Positions 51,553 through 59,922 of a DNA stretch of 59,922 nt are shown here, in pieces (within the stretch, counting starts at the first letter, position 1; each line of letters opens with the position of its first letter). Below the pieces are notes generated by a model that worked only from the letters and a program-made list of their open reading frames with translations, had not been told where the DNA came from and did not search any database. This stretch comes from Symbiobacterium terraclitae (GTDB taxonomy: Bacteria > Bacillota > Sulfobacillia > Symbiobacteriales > Symbiobacteriaceae): NCBI RefSeq assembly GCF_017874315.1, contig NZ_JAGGLG010000028.1:1-59922 (forward strand), in the 5' to 3' direction. The position numbers and the translations under genes are program-made.

Positions 51553-51597
51553 GGCTGCCGGACAGGTCATCGGGGATGGCCTGTCCGGCAGCCTTTT
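51553..51597 (+). terminator. terminator after the SIMPL gene
   Basis: A 14-bp stem (51553-51566 with 51580-51593), further extended inside the loop, and four T residues. Confidence 0.88.
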
Positions 51598-51687
51598 GCG
51601 CGTGCCTGCCGGCGCCGGGAGGGGAAAGGCGGGCGGGCATATAAATAACAAAAGAGACGCAAAAGTCTTTCCAAAGGGGGGCTGGCC

Positions 51688-51873
51688 GTGACCTCGGTTC
51701 TGGGACTGGGCTTCGTCGATCTGGCCCTGGGGATTCTGGTGATGGCGCCGCTGTCGGTGGGCCTGCGCCGCCACGAGCACCTGTCCAGCGCGTTCTACCT
51801 GCTGTTCCAGGTCTGCTCCGCCGTGGGGCTGGGCCTGGTCGTCGTGGCCGGGCTGCTCGCGATGCTCGGCTGA
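51688..51873 (+). CDS. 61-residue membrane protein upstream of norZ
   Basis: The GTG at 51688 follows AAAGGGGGGCTGG and opens a 61-residue product with two hydrophobic helices (VLGLGFVDLALGILVMAPLSVGL and FYLLFQVCSAVGLGLVVVAGLLAML) joined by RRHEHLSSA. Two histidines lie in the connecting loop. Its own AT-rich upstream patch (51640-51670) could be a promoter. It is separated from norZ by 108 bp containing a Crp/Fnr-type box, so shared control is uncertain. No family is recognised. Confidence 0.6.
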   Translation: MTSVLGLGFVDLALGILVMAPLSVGLRRHEHLSSAFYLLFQVCSAVGLGLVVVAGLLAMLG

Positions 51874-51877
51874 GCCA

Positions 51878-51893
51878 TGTGACCTGAATCACG
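51878..51893 (+). promoter_or_regulatory. Crp/Fnr-type operator before norZ
   Basis: TGTGACCTGAATCACG has the TGTGA-N6-TCAC(A/G) form of a Crp/Fnr family site. A possible -10 is TACGAT (51939-51944), which would put the site centre near -65. NO or oxygen-responsive Fnr-type regulators usually control NO reductase. Confidence 0.55.
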
Positions 51894-51981
51894 CTGTCCC
51901 TGTGACCGGGCACAACACCTCCGGGGGAAGAGGTTGGGTACGATCATGCCAGCAGCAGAACTCCCGGAGGTGGTATGCGCC

Positions 51982-54318
51982 ATGGCTGCGCGCACAGGTA
52001 CGGCACCCAACCGGCTTCTCAAGCACGTCCTGCTCCTGACCCTGCTCCTGGCCTTCACCGTGATGATCGGGGGCGGCGCCTGGATCTTCAAGTCCCGCGC
52101 CCCGATCCCCGACCGCATCGTCGGGCCGGACGGCACCGTCCTGACGACGGCTGAACAGATCCTGGGCGGACAGGCCGTCTACCAGAAATACGGCCTCATG
52201 GACTACGGCACGGTGTTGGGGCACGGCTCCTACCTGGGCCCCGACTACACGGCCGAGGCCCTGCACATCATGACCCGGTCGCTGCAGGACCACTACGCGG
52301 CGGCCGAGTACGGCACGACCTACGCCGAGCTGGACGAAGCCCGCCGGGCGGCGGTTTCGGCCCTCGTTAAGGCCGAGCTGAAGCAGAACCGGTACGACGA
52401 GTCCACCGGCACCCTGACCTTCAGCGCGGCGCAGGCGGAAGCCCTCGAGGCGGTGCGGGAGCACTACCGCGCCTACTTCGCGGACGGCGACCCGCTCGCC
52501 GCCCTCCCGCCGGGCCTCATCCAGGAGGCGCACCTGCCCGCGACCGACCGACAGTGGGTGGCCGAGGGCGACCAGGTTGCGCAGATCGCCGACTTCTTCG
52601 CCTGGACCGCCTGGCTCTCGGCAGCCAACCGTCCCGGTGAGAACTACTCGTACACCAACAACTGGCCGTACGCCCCCGAGTCGGGCAACGAGGCCGGCTA
52701 CCCGGCGGTGTTCTGGTCAACCGTCTCGGTCACGCTGCTCATCGCCGGCCTGGCCCTGATCCTCTGGCTGCAGCGGCGCTACCAGCTCGAGATGGAGCCG
52801 GCCTACCGGACGTTTCCCCGCTACGACCTGAGCAAGCTGGCCGTGACCCCGGGCCAGCGGCGGCTGGGCAAGTACGTGCTGGTGGTGACGCTGCTCTTCC
52901 TGGTGCAGAGCCTGCTCGGCGGCCTGCTGGCGCACTACTACGCTGAGGGCAGCACCTTCTTCGGCTTCGACCTGACCAGGCTGCTCCCGTTCAACATCGC
53001 CAAGGGCTGGCACCTGCAGCTGGCCATTTTCTGGATCGCGACCGGCTGGCTCACCATGGGCCTCTACACCGCACCCGCCATCGCCGGGGAGGAGCCGAAG
53101 GGCCAGCCCGTGCTGATCGACGTCCTCTTCTGGGCGCTGGTGGCCGTCGTCGGCGGCTCGCTCATCGGCGAGTGGCTGGGCGTGAAGGGCTATCTCGGCA
53201 ACAACTGGTGGCTGCTGGGCCACCAGGGCTGGGAGTACCTCGAGCTGGGCCGCATCTGGCAGATCCTGCTGGTCGCCGGCCTCGGCCTCTGGGTCTTCAT
53301 CCTCTGGCGGGGCCTTCGCCGGCCGCTGGACGCCGAGTCCGACAGGGGCGGCCTGAAGCACCTCCTCCTCTACACCTCTGTGGCTATCCCGGCCTTCTAC
53401 GTGTTCGCGTTCTTCATCCAGCCCGACACCCACATCACCTATGCCGACTACTGGCGCTGGTGGATCATCCACCTCTGGGTGGAGGGGATCTTCGAGGTCT
53501 TCGCCGTCGTCATCATCGGCTACCTGATGGTCTCGCTGAAGCTGGTGACCGAGCGTTCCACCGTGCGCGCCCTCTACTTCCAGCTGACGATCCTGCTGGG
53601 CTCCGGCATCATCGGCACCGGCCACCACTACTACTGGATCGGGGCGCCCGAGATGTGGATCGGCCTGGGCGCCGTCTTCAGCGCCCTGGAGGTCGTGCCG
53701 CTGACCCTGCTGATGGTGGAGGCGTGGGAGCAGTACAAGATCGCCCGGGAGGGCGGTGTCGACTTCCCCTACCGCGGCACGTTCTGGTTCCTGGTGGCCG
53801 TGGCCTTCTGGAACCTCTTCGGCGCAGGCATGTTGGGCTTCCTGATCAACCTGCCCATCGTCAACTACTTCCAGCACGGCTCCTGGCTCACGCCGGCGCA
53901 CGGCCACGGCGCCCTGATGGGCGTCTACGGCATGCTGGCCATCGCCCTGGTGCTCTACGTGCTGCGCAACATCATCAAGCCCGAGAAGTGGAGCGACCGG
54001 GCCGTGGCCCTCTCCTTCTGGGGCCTGAACATCGGCCTGATGGGCATGCTGGCGGTCACGCTGATCCCCGTGGGCTTCCTGCAGCTGGCGGAGTCGTTCA
54101 CCAACGGATTCCACGCCGCCCGCGCCATCAGCTTCTACCGCCAGCCGGTCGTCAACACCCTGATGTGGCTGCGGGCGCTGCCTGACACCGTCTTCCTGGT
54201 CCCCGGCATCCTCCCGCTGATCTGGCTGGCCGCGCGCGGCCTCTTCAATCTGCGGTCCGTGCAGCCGGCCACCGGCGACGCGGTCGAGGTCGACCTGGCC
54301 ACCGACGCGGCGGACTGA
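51982..54318 (+). CDS. norZ: quinol-dependent nitric oxide reductase
   Basis: The 778-residue membrane enzyme reduces NO to N2O with quinol. After a first helix (HVLLLTLLLAFTVMIGGGAW) there is an extracellular domain that replaces NorC. About 13 further helices hold the heme-copper oxidase core, with histidines in FNIAKGWHLQLAIFW, IIGTGHHYYWIG and LTPAHGHGALMGVYGM. This one-subunit form is qNOR. ATG 51982 has GGAGGTGG 8 nt upstream; longer starts at 51934 and 51946 are less supported. It either detoxifies NO or completes partial denitrification. Confidence 0.95.
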   Translation: MAARTGTAPNRLLKHVLLLTLLLAFTVMIGGGAWIFKSRAPIPDRIVGPDGTVLTTAEQILGGQAVYQKYGLMDYGTVLGHGSYLGPDYTAEALHIMTRSLQDHYAAAEYGTTYAELDEARRAAVSALVKAELKQNRYDESTGTLTFSAAQAEALEAVREHYRAYFADGDPLAALPPGLIQEAHLPATDRQWVAEGDQVAQIADFFAWTAWLSAANRPGENYSYTNNWPYAPESGNEAGYPAVFWSTVSVTLLIAGLALILWLQRRYQLEMEPAYRTFPRYDLSKLAVTPGQRRLGKYVLVVTLLFLVQSLLGGLLAHYYAEGSTFFGFDLTRLLPFNIAKGWHLQLAIFWIATGWLTMGLYTAPAIAGEEPKGQPVLIDVLFWALVAVVGGSLIGEWLGVKGYLGNNWWLLGHQGWEYLELGRIWQILLVAGLGLWVFILWRGLRRPLDAESDRGGLKHLLLYTSVAIPAFYVFAFFIQPDTHITYADYWRWWIIHLWVEGIFEVFAVVIIGYLMVSLKLVTERSTVRALYFQLTILLGSGIIGTGHHYYWIGAPEMWIGLGAVFSALEVVPLTLLMVEAWEQYKIAREGGVDFPYRGTFWFLVAVAFWNLFGAGMLGFLINLPIVNYFQHGSWLTPAHGHGALMGVYGMLAIALVLYVLRNIIKPEKWSDRAVALSFWGLNIGLMGMLAVTLIPVGFLQLAESFTNGFHAARAISFYRQPVVNTLMWLRALPDTVFLVPGILPLIWLAARGLFNLRSVQPATGDAVEVDLATDAAD

Positions 54319-54425
54319 CGGCCTCACGGGTTTACCGCGGCAGCCTATCGCCCGGCGAAAGGGGTTTTCATGCGCGAAAGCGAATACTTCATCCCAGATG
54401 TGCTGTGCTGGGAGGGAACCCGTGC

Positions 54426-54731
54426 ATGCCGATCAACGAGAAGCTCCGCGATGAACTGACTGATAAGCTTTTTGAGGCGATGCTCACCCTGAAAACAGTC
54501 GAGGAATACTATCGCTTCTTCGAGGACATCGCAACCATCGGGGAGATCAAGGCTTTGGCGCAGCGACTCGAGGTGGCCAAGATGCTGGACGCGGGCATGA
54601 CCTATGAGGATATCGTTGCGGCCACGGGCGCCAGCACGGCCACGATCAGCCGCGTGAAGAAGTGTCTCAACTACGGGGCTGACGGGTACCGCATCGTCCT
54701 GGAGCGGACCAAGCAGAAGCAGCAGAGCTGA
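54426..54731 (+). CDS. YerC/YecD (TrpR-related) DNA-binding protein
   Basis: The 101-residue all-helical protein belongs to the TrpR-like YerC/YecD group. FFEDIATIGEIKALAQRLEVAKMLDAGMTYEDIVAATGASTATISRVKK contains the helix-turn-helix, shown here as the last third (YEDIVAATGASTATISRV). It has no evident ligand-binding pocket data and the target is unknown. ATG 54426 follows GGGAGG. It ends at a good terminator and seems monocistronic. Confidence 0.88.
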   Translation: MPINEKLRDELTDKLFEAMLTLKTVEEYYRFFEDIATIGEIKALAQRLEVAKMLDAGMTYEDIVAATGASTATISRVKKCLNYGADGYRIVLERTKQKQQS

Positions 54732-54746
54732 GGCCCGCCGCGCAGC

Positions 54747-54769
54747 GGCACAGGGGCAGCCCCTGTGCC
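54747..54769. terminator. terminator between the YerC-like gene and the convergent Pro/Gln-rich gene
   Basis: A perfect 10-bp stem (54747-54756 with 54760-54769), 3-nt loop, followed by GTTT. Confidence 0.75.
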
Positions 54770-54787
54770 GTTTCGCGTTGATGTTGC

Positions 54788-55420
54788 TCAGGCTTCCCTG
54801 GCCGATTCCCAGGCCTGCGGCCCCACCAGGCTCCGGATGGAGTTACCCACCTGGCCCAGCACGCCGTCGGCCATGGCAACGGACTGGACCAGGCTGCCCA
54901 CGACGCTCTGCCGGGCCGAGGGGACCAGCGAGAGCACCTGCTCCGCGGCCGCCCGCACCCTGGGCTGCGCCCGGTTCATCCGGTGGAACCCTGTGGCCAG
55001 TGCTGTAAGTACGCTTGGTGTGGCCTCGCCGCAGAGCATCCGGCGGATCGCTCCCAGCGTGGCCCCGTGGTAGTAGAGCCCCTCCTCCACGCTCCGGACG
55101 GCCTCCTGCAGCGCCGGGGAGGGGGCGGTGCTGCTGGCCTCCAGTAGAAGGGAGAGCAGCGCCTGATAGCCGGGAAACAGCTGTTCCAGCGACTTGGCCG
55201 TCTGCACCAGCTGCTGGGTGAACATCTGGGCGGGGTTCGGGGGCTGCTGTGCAGCGGGCCCCGCCTGGAACTGGGGCTGGCCGCTGCTGTACGGGCTGGC
55301 CGGGAAGGGAACCGGCGCCACGGGGGCAGCCTGCGGCTGGGCCTGTGACGGCGCCTGGAGGCCGTAGGTTGCCATGCCGGGCCAGCCCGCCGGGATCGTC
55401 GTGGCAACGGGCTGCTGCAT
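54788..55420 (-). CDS. Pro/Gln/Ala-rich N-terminus protein, function unknown
   Basis: The 210-residue product has a low-complexity N-terminal third (Pro, Gln, Ala, Gly), then a helical region from about 65 (FTQQLVQTAKSLEQLFPGYQALLSLLLEA) to the end. It has no membrane segment or recognisable motif. The make-up recalls proteins tied to spore coats or surfaces in firmicutes, but this is only an impression. ATG 55420 is selected because GGAGAGGAAGG precedes it. It converges with the YerC-like gene. Confidence 0.65.
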   Translation of the reverse strand: MQQPVATTIPAGWPGMATYGLQAPSQAQPQAAPVAPVPFPASPYSSGQPQFQAGPAAQQPPNPAQMFTQQLVQTAKSLEQLFPGYQALLSLLLEASSTAPSPALQEAVRSVEEGLYYHGATLGAIRRMLCGEATPSVLTALATGFHRMNRAQPRVRAAAEQVLSLVPSARQSVVGSLVQSVAMADGVLGQVGNSIRSLVGPQAWESAREA

Positions 55421-55694
55421 GTACCTTCCTCTCCTTTCACGCATACGAGTTCAGGTCCAGCGTATGTTGTGCAGCCGGTTTTGGTTACGCAGCCTGGCCC
55501 GCCAGCCGCGTTCTGCATAAGCAATGGCCATTTACCGGTGTCACCGCCCCCAGGGGCTGGTACCTACTTAGAGCATCCGCTGCCGTTACGGACGCGGTAG
55601 AGGGCGAGATTGTGGCGGAGACCGAGCCGGAATACTTTGCGATTGGCCTCCCCCCTTGTCCATCGTGTGTTGACAAGTGGCCGTGACCAATCTC
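55421..55694. other. intergenic region upstream of the Pro/Gln-rich gene
   Basis: It holds an inverted repeat CATACG (55442-55447) with CGTATG (55461-55466) just upstream of the ribosome site of the minus-strand gene. Otherwise I see no gene or RNA motif. An open frame across it on the plus strand has no start signal and no protein-like composition. Confidence 0.4.
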
Positions 55695-55746
55695 AAAAAG
55701 GACCGGGGCCGTCCCAGCAGAGCAACCTGCTCTTGGGACGGCCCCG
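55695..55746 (-). terminator. terminator of the tyrosine phenol-lyase gene
   Basis: A 13-bp stem (55704-55716 with 55734-55746) around an inner short hairpin, followed on the minus strand by CCTTTTTGAG. It lies about 40 bp past the stop. Confidence 0.88.
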
Positions 55747-55786
55747 TTTCGGCTCCGCGTGCCGGCAAATCCGGGAGCACTCGCCG

Positions 55787-57166
<1,380 letters not shown>

Positions 57167-57210
57167 TCAGACCTCCTGTCAGGCTCGGTGCGATTTTGGG
57201 CTCCAGGACC

Positions 57211-57240
57211 AGTATAGGAGTCCCCGGACTGACAGAACAA
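57211..57240 (-). promoter_or_regulatory. tpl promoter
   Basis: On the minus strand, TTGTTC (57240-57235), 18 nt, TATACT (57216-57211). The -10 is good and the -35 is weak. Confidence 0.6.
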
Positions 57241-57280
57241 GTCGGCTTTACCTGAATAAAACATCGAAGCTGAACAGGGC

Positions 57281-57320
57281 AAAAGGAACGGGCCCCCGCC
57301 ATCCTGTGGCGCAGGGCCCG
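57281..57320 (-). terminator. terminator of the antiporter gene
   Basis: CGGGCCC (57289-57295) pairs with GGGCCCG (57314-57320), continued inside by CGCCA with TGGCG, and the minus-strand tail is CGTTCCTTTT. It lies 19 bp past the stop. Confidence 0.75.
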
Positions 57321-57338
57321 CACTGGCACGGGCAGTCT

Positions 57339-59219
57339 TCAGACGGACTGGCCGGCCGCCAGCCGGCGCATGGCCTCCCAGGATTCCGGGGGGCCGACCA
57401 CGGTAAGGAGGTCCCCCTGCTGCAGCACGGTGTTGCCGTGGGGCACGATCTTCTCGGCGCCCCGCAGCACCGAGACCACGAGCACCCCGGCGGGCAGCCG
57501 GGCATCCCGCAGCGCGGTGCCCACCAGCGGGCCGCCGGTCAGGGTGAAGTCCTGAATCTGCACGTCCCGGTCCTCGCCGGTGAGCAGCGCCGTCGCGCCG
57601 GGGCTCGTGAGCAGGCTCTCCACCAGCAGGGCGGGGGAGAGGTCGGGGTTGACCGCCTCCAGCCCCTCCTGGGCGGCCTCGGCCAGGCATTCCGGGGAGG
57701 TGGCGAAGAGGATCGCGCGGGGAATGCCGAACTGGCTGCGCCCCAGCCGGGCCGCGGCCAGGTTGGAGCGCTCGTCGCCCGTCAGGGCCACCAGGGCCCG
57801 GGCCCGCTCCGCCCCGGCCTGCCGCAGGCCCTCCTCCGCGGACGGATGGCTCAGCACGGCGCTGATGCCGGCGCCGGCGAACTCCTGCACGCGCTCGGGG
57901 TGCTCGTCCACTGCGCTGACCGGCACGCCGTGCGCCAGCAGGCGGCGCCCCAGGTGCAGCGAGAGCCGGTTCATGCCGGCCAGCACCACGCCGGTGCGCT
58001 CCGGTTCGGGCCCGGCGTCGCCGAGGATGCGGTTGAAGAGGATGGGCCCCAGGATCGCGGTGACGATCGCCACCAGGACCACCGCGGCGTGGGTGGAGGC
58101 GCCGTACGCGCCCACGGTGTAGGCGACGGCGGAGGCGGCGATGGTGACCGACATCTGCGTCGTCAAGAGGGCCATGCCGGCCAGCGTGCGGCGGAGCGGG
58201 TGCCAGATGGCCAGCAGCACCCCGGGCAGCGCCTTCACCAGGATCGTGCCCCCCAGGAGCAGCGGCACCAGCGCCAGCGCCGCGGGGTCGCTCAGCAGCG
58301 CCCGCAGGTCGAACTCCACGCCGACCATTACGAAGAAGATGGGGATCAGGAACCCGAAGCCCAGGGCGTCCAGCTTGTGGCTGATCTCCTCCCGGTGGCT
58401 GCCGGCCAGCATGGAGAGGAGCAGGCCGGCGAGGAAGGAGCCGAGGATGGCCTCGACGCCGACGGTCTGGGCCAGGGCGAGGAAGACCAGCATCAGGGCC
58501 CACGCGGCCCGCACCGAGATCTGCGCCGTGCCGCCGGTCAGCCCCTCCAGCAGCTTGAACCGCTGCAGCCACCGGGCGGCCAGGTAGACGAGGACGCCGA
58601 AGCCCAGCAGGGCCAGGATCCAGAGCGCCTCCAGGGCCGATCCGTTCAGCCTGACGGCTGCGAGCACCGACAGGCCCAGCATCGGCAGGAAGTCCGCGAT
58701 GACGGCGGTGGAGAAGAGTACCTGCCCGAAGGGGTCGGCGAACATGTTGCGCTCCTTCAGAACGGGCATGATGATCGACAACCCGCACGTGGCGACGATC
58801 AGCGTGAGGAAGAGCGGCTCCTCCACCAGCCCGCGGGCGTGCAGCCGGTGTGCGAACCACCACGCGCCGTAAGCGGTGAGCAGGAAGAGCGCGGCCCCCA
58901 GCGCGAGCGGTTGGTGCAGGCGCGCCAGCCAGGCCGGGCGGCCCTTGGGGCGGGCCCCGCCGCCCACCAGCGCCGCCAGGTCGATCTCCATGCCGGCGAG
59001 GAACATCAGCGCTCCGATTCCGAGGAAGTTGAAGATCGAGAGCAGCTCGTCGCTGTGCACCAGGCCCAGGCCGCTCTTGCCCACGAGCATGCCCGCCAGG
59101 ATCTCGCCTGCGGCGATCGGAACGCGGACGCGCCGCAGCCGGTTGAGCAGGAGCGGGACCACGAATGCGAGTACGGCGACCAGGACCAGGCTGCCCAGCG
59201 CAGGGCCGTGGTTGGGCAA
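57339..59219 (-). CDS. monovalent cation:proton antiporter with TrkA-type RCK domain
   Basis: The 626-residue CPA2 protein has about 12 membrane helices (from LVLVAVLAFVVPLLL to about residue 380), with GEILAGMLVGKSGLGLV and FLFLAGMEIDLAAL-type features of the KefB/Kch group. A nucleotide-binding RCK-N domain (GVVLAGMNRLSLHLGRRLLAHG) and a TrkA-C domain (about 540-626; GTALRDARLPAGVLVVSV) follow. Its Rossmann site reads AGMNRL rather than GYGRVG, so ligand binding may differ. It likely exports K+ or Na+ against protons. The start is TTG 59219 after GGAGG at 7 nt. Confidence 0.9.
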   Translation of the reverse strand: MPNHGPALGSLVLVAVLAFVVPLLLNRLRRVRVPIAAGEILAGMLVGKSGLGLVHSDELLSIFNFLGIGALMFLAGMEIDLAALVGGGARPKGRPAWLARLHQPLALGAALFLLTAYGAWWFAHRLHARGLVEEPLFLTLIVATCGLSIIMPVLKERNMFADPFGQVLFSTAVIADFLPMLGLSVLAAVRLNGSALEALWILALLGFGVLVYLAARWLQRFKLLEGLTGGTAQISVRAAWALMLVFLALAQTVGVEAILGSFLAGLLLSMLAGSHREEISHKLDALGFGFLIPIFFVMVGVEFDLRALLSDPAALALVPLLLGGTILVKALPGVLLAIWHPLRRTLAGMALLTTQMSVTIAASAVAYTVGAYGASTHAAVVLVAIVTAILGPILFNRILGDAGPEPERTGVVLAGMNRLSLHLGRRLLAHGVPVSAVDEHPERVQEFAGAGISAVLSHPSAEEGLRQAGAERARALVALTGDERSNLAAARLGRSQFGIPRAILFATSPECLAEAAQEGLEAVNPDLSPALLVESLLTSPGATALLTGEDRDVQIQDFTLTGGPLVGTALRDARLPAGVLVVSVLRGAEKIVPHGNTVLQQGDLLTVVGPPESWEAMRRLAAGQSV

Positions 59220-59436
59220 TAGGGTTCCTCCTTTCGCGTCGGATGCGCCATCTGGTAGTTTAGACGTGTTCCGGCGGGAGATCCGCACGGCGCAATCGAT
59301 GCACATTTCCACTTGCGCTGCGGAGGCAGCGGAAGTCCGTATCAACTCGACATGCCCAGGTCACAGCCAGCGCGCCCATCCAGATTGCGGGCGCAGGCGC
59401 GCCACAATTTACTCCGGTGCGAACGCAGCCCCGGCG

Positions 59437-59449
59437 CGCACAATGTGCG
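59437..59449. promoter_or_regulatory. CGCACA-A-TGTGCG inverted repeat
   Basis: A perfect 6-1-6 inverted repeat about 65 bp upstream of the RRM gene ribosome site. It may be an operator. No promoter could be matched to it with confidence. Confidence 0.35.
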
Positions 59450-59515
59450 TACATCGGCAACCGGGCTCTGAACATCCGAACGGATCGGCGCCCCAACAGG
59501 AGGAGGCAACGGATC

Positions 59516-59776
59516 GTGCCATTCAGCATCTACGTCGGAAATCTGCCCTGGCGCACCACACAGGAAGACCTTCGGGCCCTGTTTGAGCCGTACGGCGAGG
59601 TGGAGAGCGCTCGCATCATCACCGACCGTGAGACGGGCCGCTCCCGCGGCTTCGGCTTCGTGGACATGGCGGACGAGGAGGCGGGCCGCAGGGCCATCGC
59701 CGAGTTGAACAACTACGACTATGAGGGCCGCCCGCTCACCGTGAACGAGGCCCAGGCCCGTCAGGGCGGCATGTGA
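59516..59776 (+). CDS. RRM-type RNA-binding protein
   Basis: The 86-residue protein is a single RNA recognition motif. RNP2 is IYVGNL (near residue 5) and RNP1 is RGFGFVDM (about 43-50), both with the aromatic RNA-stacking residues. It resembles the small Rbp proteins of cyanobacteria and some other bacteria, often linked to cold or stress. GTG 59516 has GGAGGAGG upstream. A terminator follows, and a group II intron is inserted behind that. Confidence 0.93.
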   Translation: MPFSIYVGNLPWRTTQEDLRALFEPYGEVESARIITDRETGRSRGFGFVDMADEEAGRRAIAELNNYDYEGRPLTVNEAQARQGGM

Positions 59777-59801
59777 GCTTCGCCCTCCATTTCGGCCCCC
59801 T

Positions 59802-59830
59802 GCCCGACCGGACAATCCGGTCGGGCCTTT
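59802..59830 (+). terminator. terminator of the RRM gene
   Basis: A perfect 10-bp stem (59802-59811 with 59817-59826), a 5-nt loop and CTTT. The group II intron starts 8 bp past the stem. Confidence 0.85.
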
Positions 59831-59834
59831 CGCG

Positions 59835-59922
59835 GTGCGCCCAGCATGGGCGCTGACTTGTTGGTGAAAGTCCAATACGGGCGAGGTGGCACCAGCCCGT
59901 TAGCCAAAGGCAAGGGCTGCCC
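59835..59922 (+). mobile_element. 5' end of a group II intron (partial)
   Basis: The sequence starts with GTGCG, the group II 5' splice consensus. It continues with domain I elements seen in bacterial introns: GGTGAAAGTCC, ACGGGCGAGGTGGC and GTTAGCCAAAGGCAAGGGC. It begins just downstream of a terminator hairpin, the usual target of class C introns. The window ends before the maturase gene, so class and intactness cannot be checked. Confidence 0.8.

Noticed and set aside
55249-55686. Plus-strand ORF of 145 codons opposite the Pro/Gln-rich gene and into the gap
   Set aside because: No ribosome site or homology, and half of it is the reverse of a better supported gene.

Overview
The window is GC-rich and gram-positive in character: strong GGAGG-type ribosome binding sites, frequent GTG and TTG starts, a tandem glycine riboswitch and a ykkC-class riboswitch. 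A UGA-encoded glycine reductase operon, a tyrosine phenol-lyase, a DMSO-reductase-type operon, a quinol nitric oxide reductase and a Bacillus-like PurSQL gene set occur together. This combination best fits the high-GC clostridial genus Symbiobacterium or a close relative. That assignment is an inference from gene content; no rRNA gene is present.

Layout, left to right. 1-2.96 kb: a GGDEF protein with a ribbon-helix-helix tail, a small conserved-type protein, a Nudix hydrolase and a membrane/zinc-ribbon protein. 2.96-5.15 kb: argB-argD behind a promoter-operator that recurs in front of argG at 12.56 kb. 5.15-8.74 kb: an anchored alpha/beta hydrolase between twin hairpins, then flotillin and NfeD on the minus strand. 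8.9-12.5 kb: lactate dehydrogenase, a PerR-like regulator and a P1B ATPase preceded by two PerR-type boxes. 12.6-14.6 kb: argG and a membrane protein.

14.6-22.4 kb is a complete glycine reductase unit under a glycine riboswitch: thioredoxin reductase (with an extra Cys-less thioredoxin domain), thioredoxin, grdE, grdA (Sec43), grdB (Sec344) and a single fused grdC-grdD gene. The products would reduce glycine to acetyl phosphate and ammonia with electrons from NADPH via thioredoxin. 22.6-29.5 kb holds a small DMT-type transporter, a TorD chaperone, dmsA-dmsB-dmsC and a convergent radical SAM gene.

29.8-33.8 kb: a HelD-like RNA polymerase helicase, a PdxK/ThiD kinase and a DUF1444-like protein. 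33.8-48.5 kb: a ykkC-class riboswitch with terminator before a purine permease, then the purine cluster purB, a 55-codon membrane ORF, a degenerate purC paralogue, purC, purS, purQ, purL, purF, purM, purN, a Nudix gene, purH and purD, tightly packed and mostly overlapping. 48.6-54.7 kb: a PAS-GGDEF-EAL protein, a SIMPL-domain exported protein, a 61-residue membrane protein, norZ and a YerC/TrpR-like regulator. 54.8-59.9 kb: a Pro/Gln-rich protein, tyrosine phenol-lyase, a CPA2 antiporter, an RRM protein, and the first 88 bp of a group II intron directly behind the RRM gene's terminator.

The region reads as an anaerobic or microaerobic amino-acid-fermenting lifestyle (glycine reductase, tyrosine phenol-lyase, lactate dehydrogenase) with alternative respiratory acceptors (DMSO-type substrate, NO). 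No tRNA, rRNA or CRISPR array was found, and no selenocysteine machinery lies inside the window.
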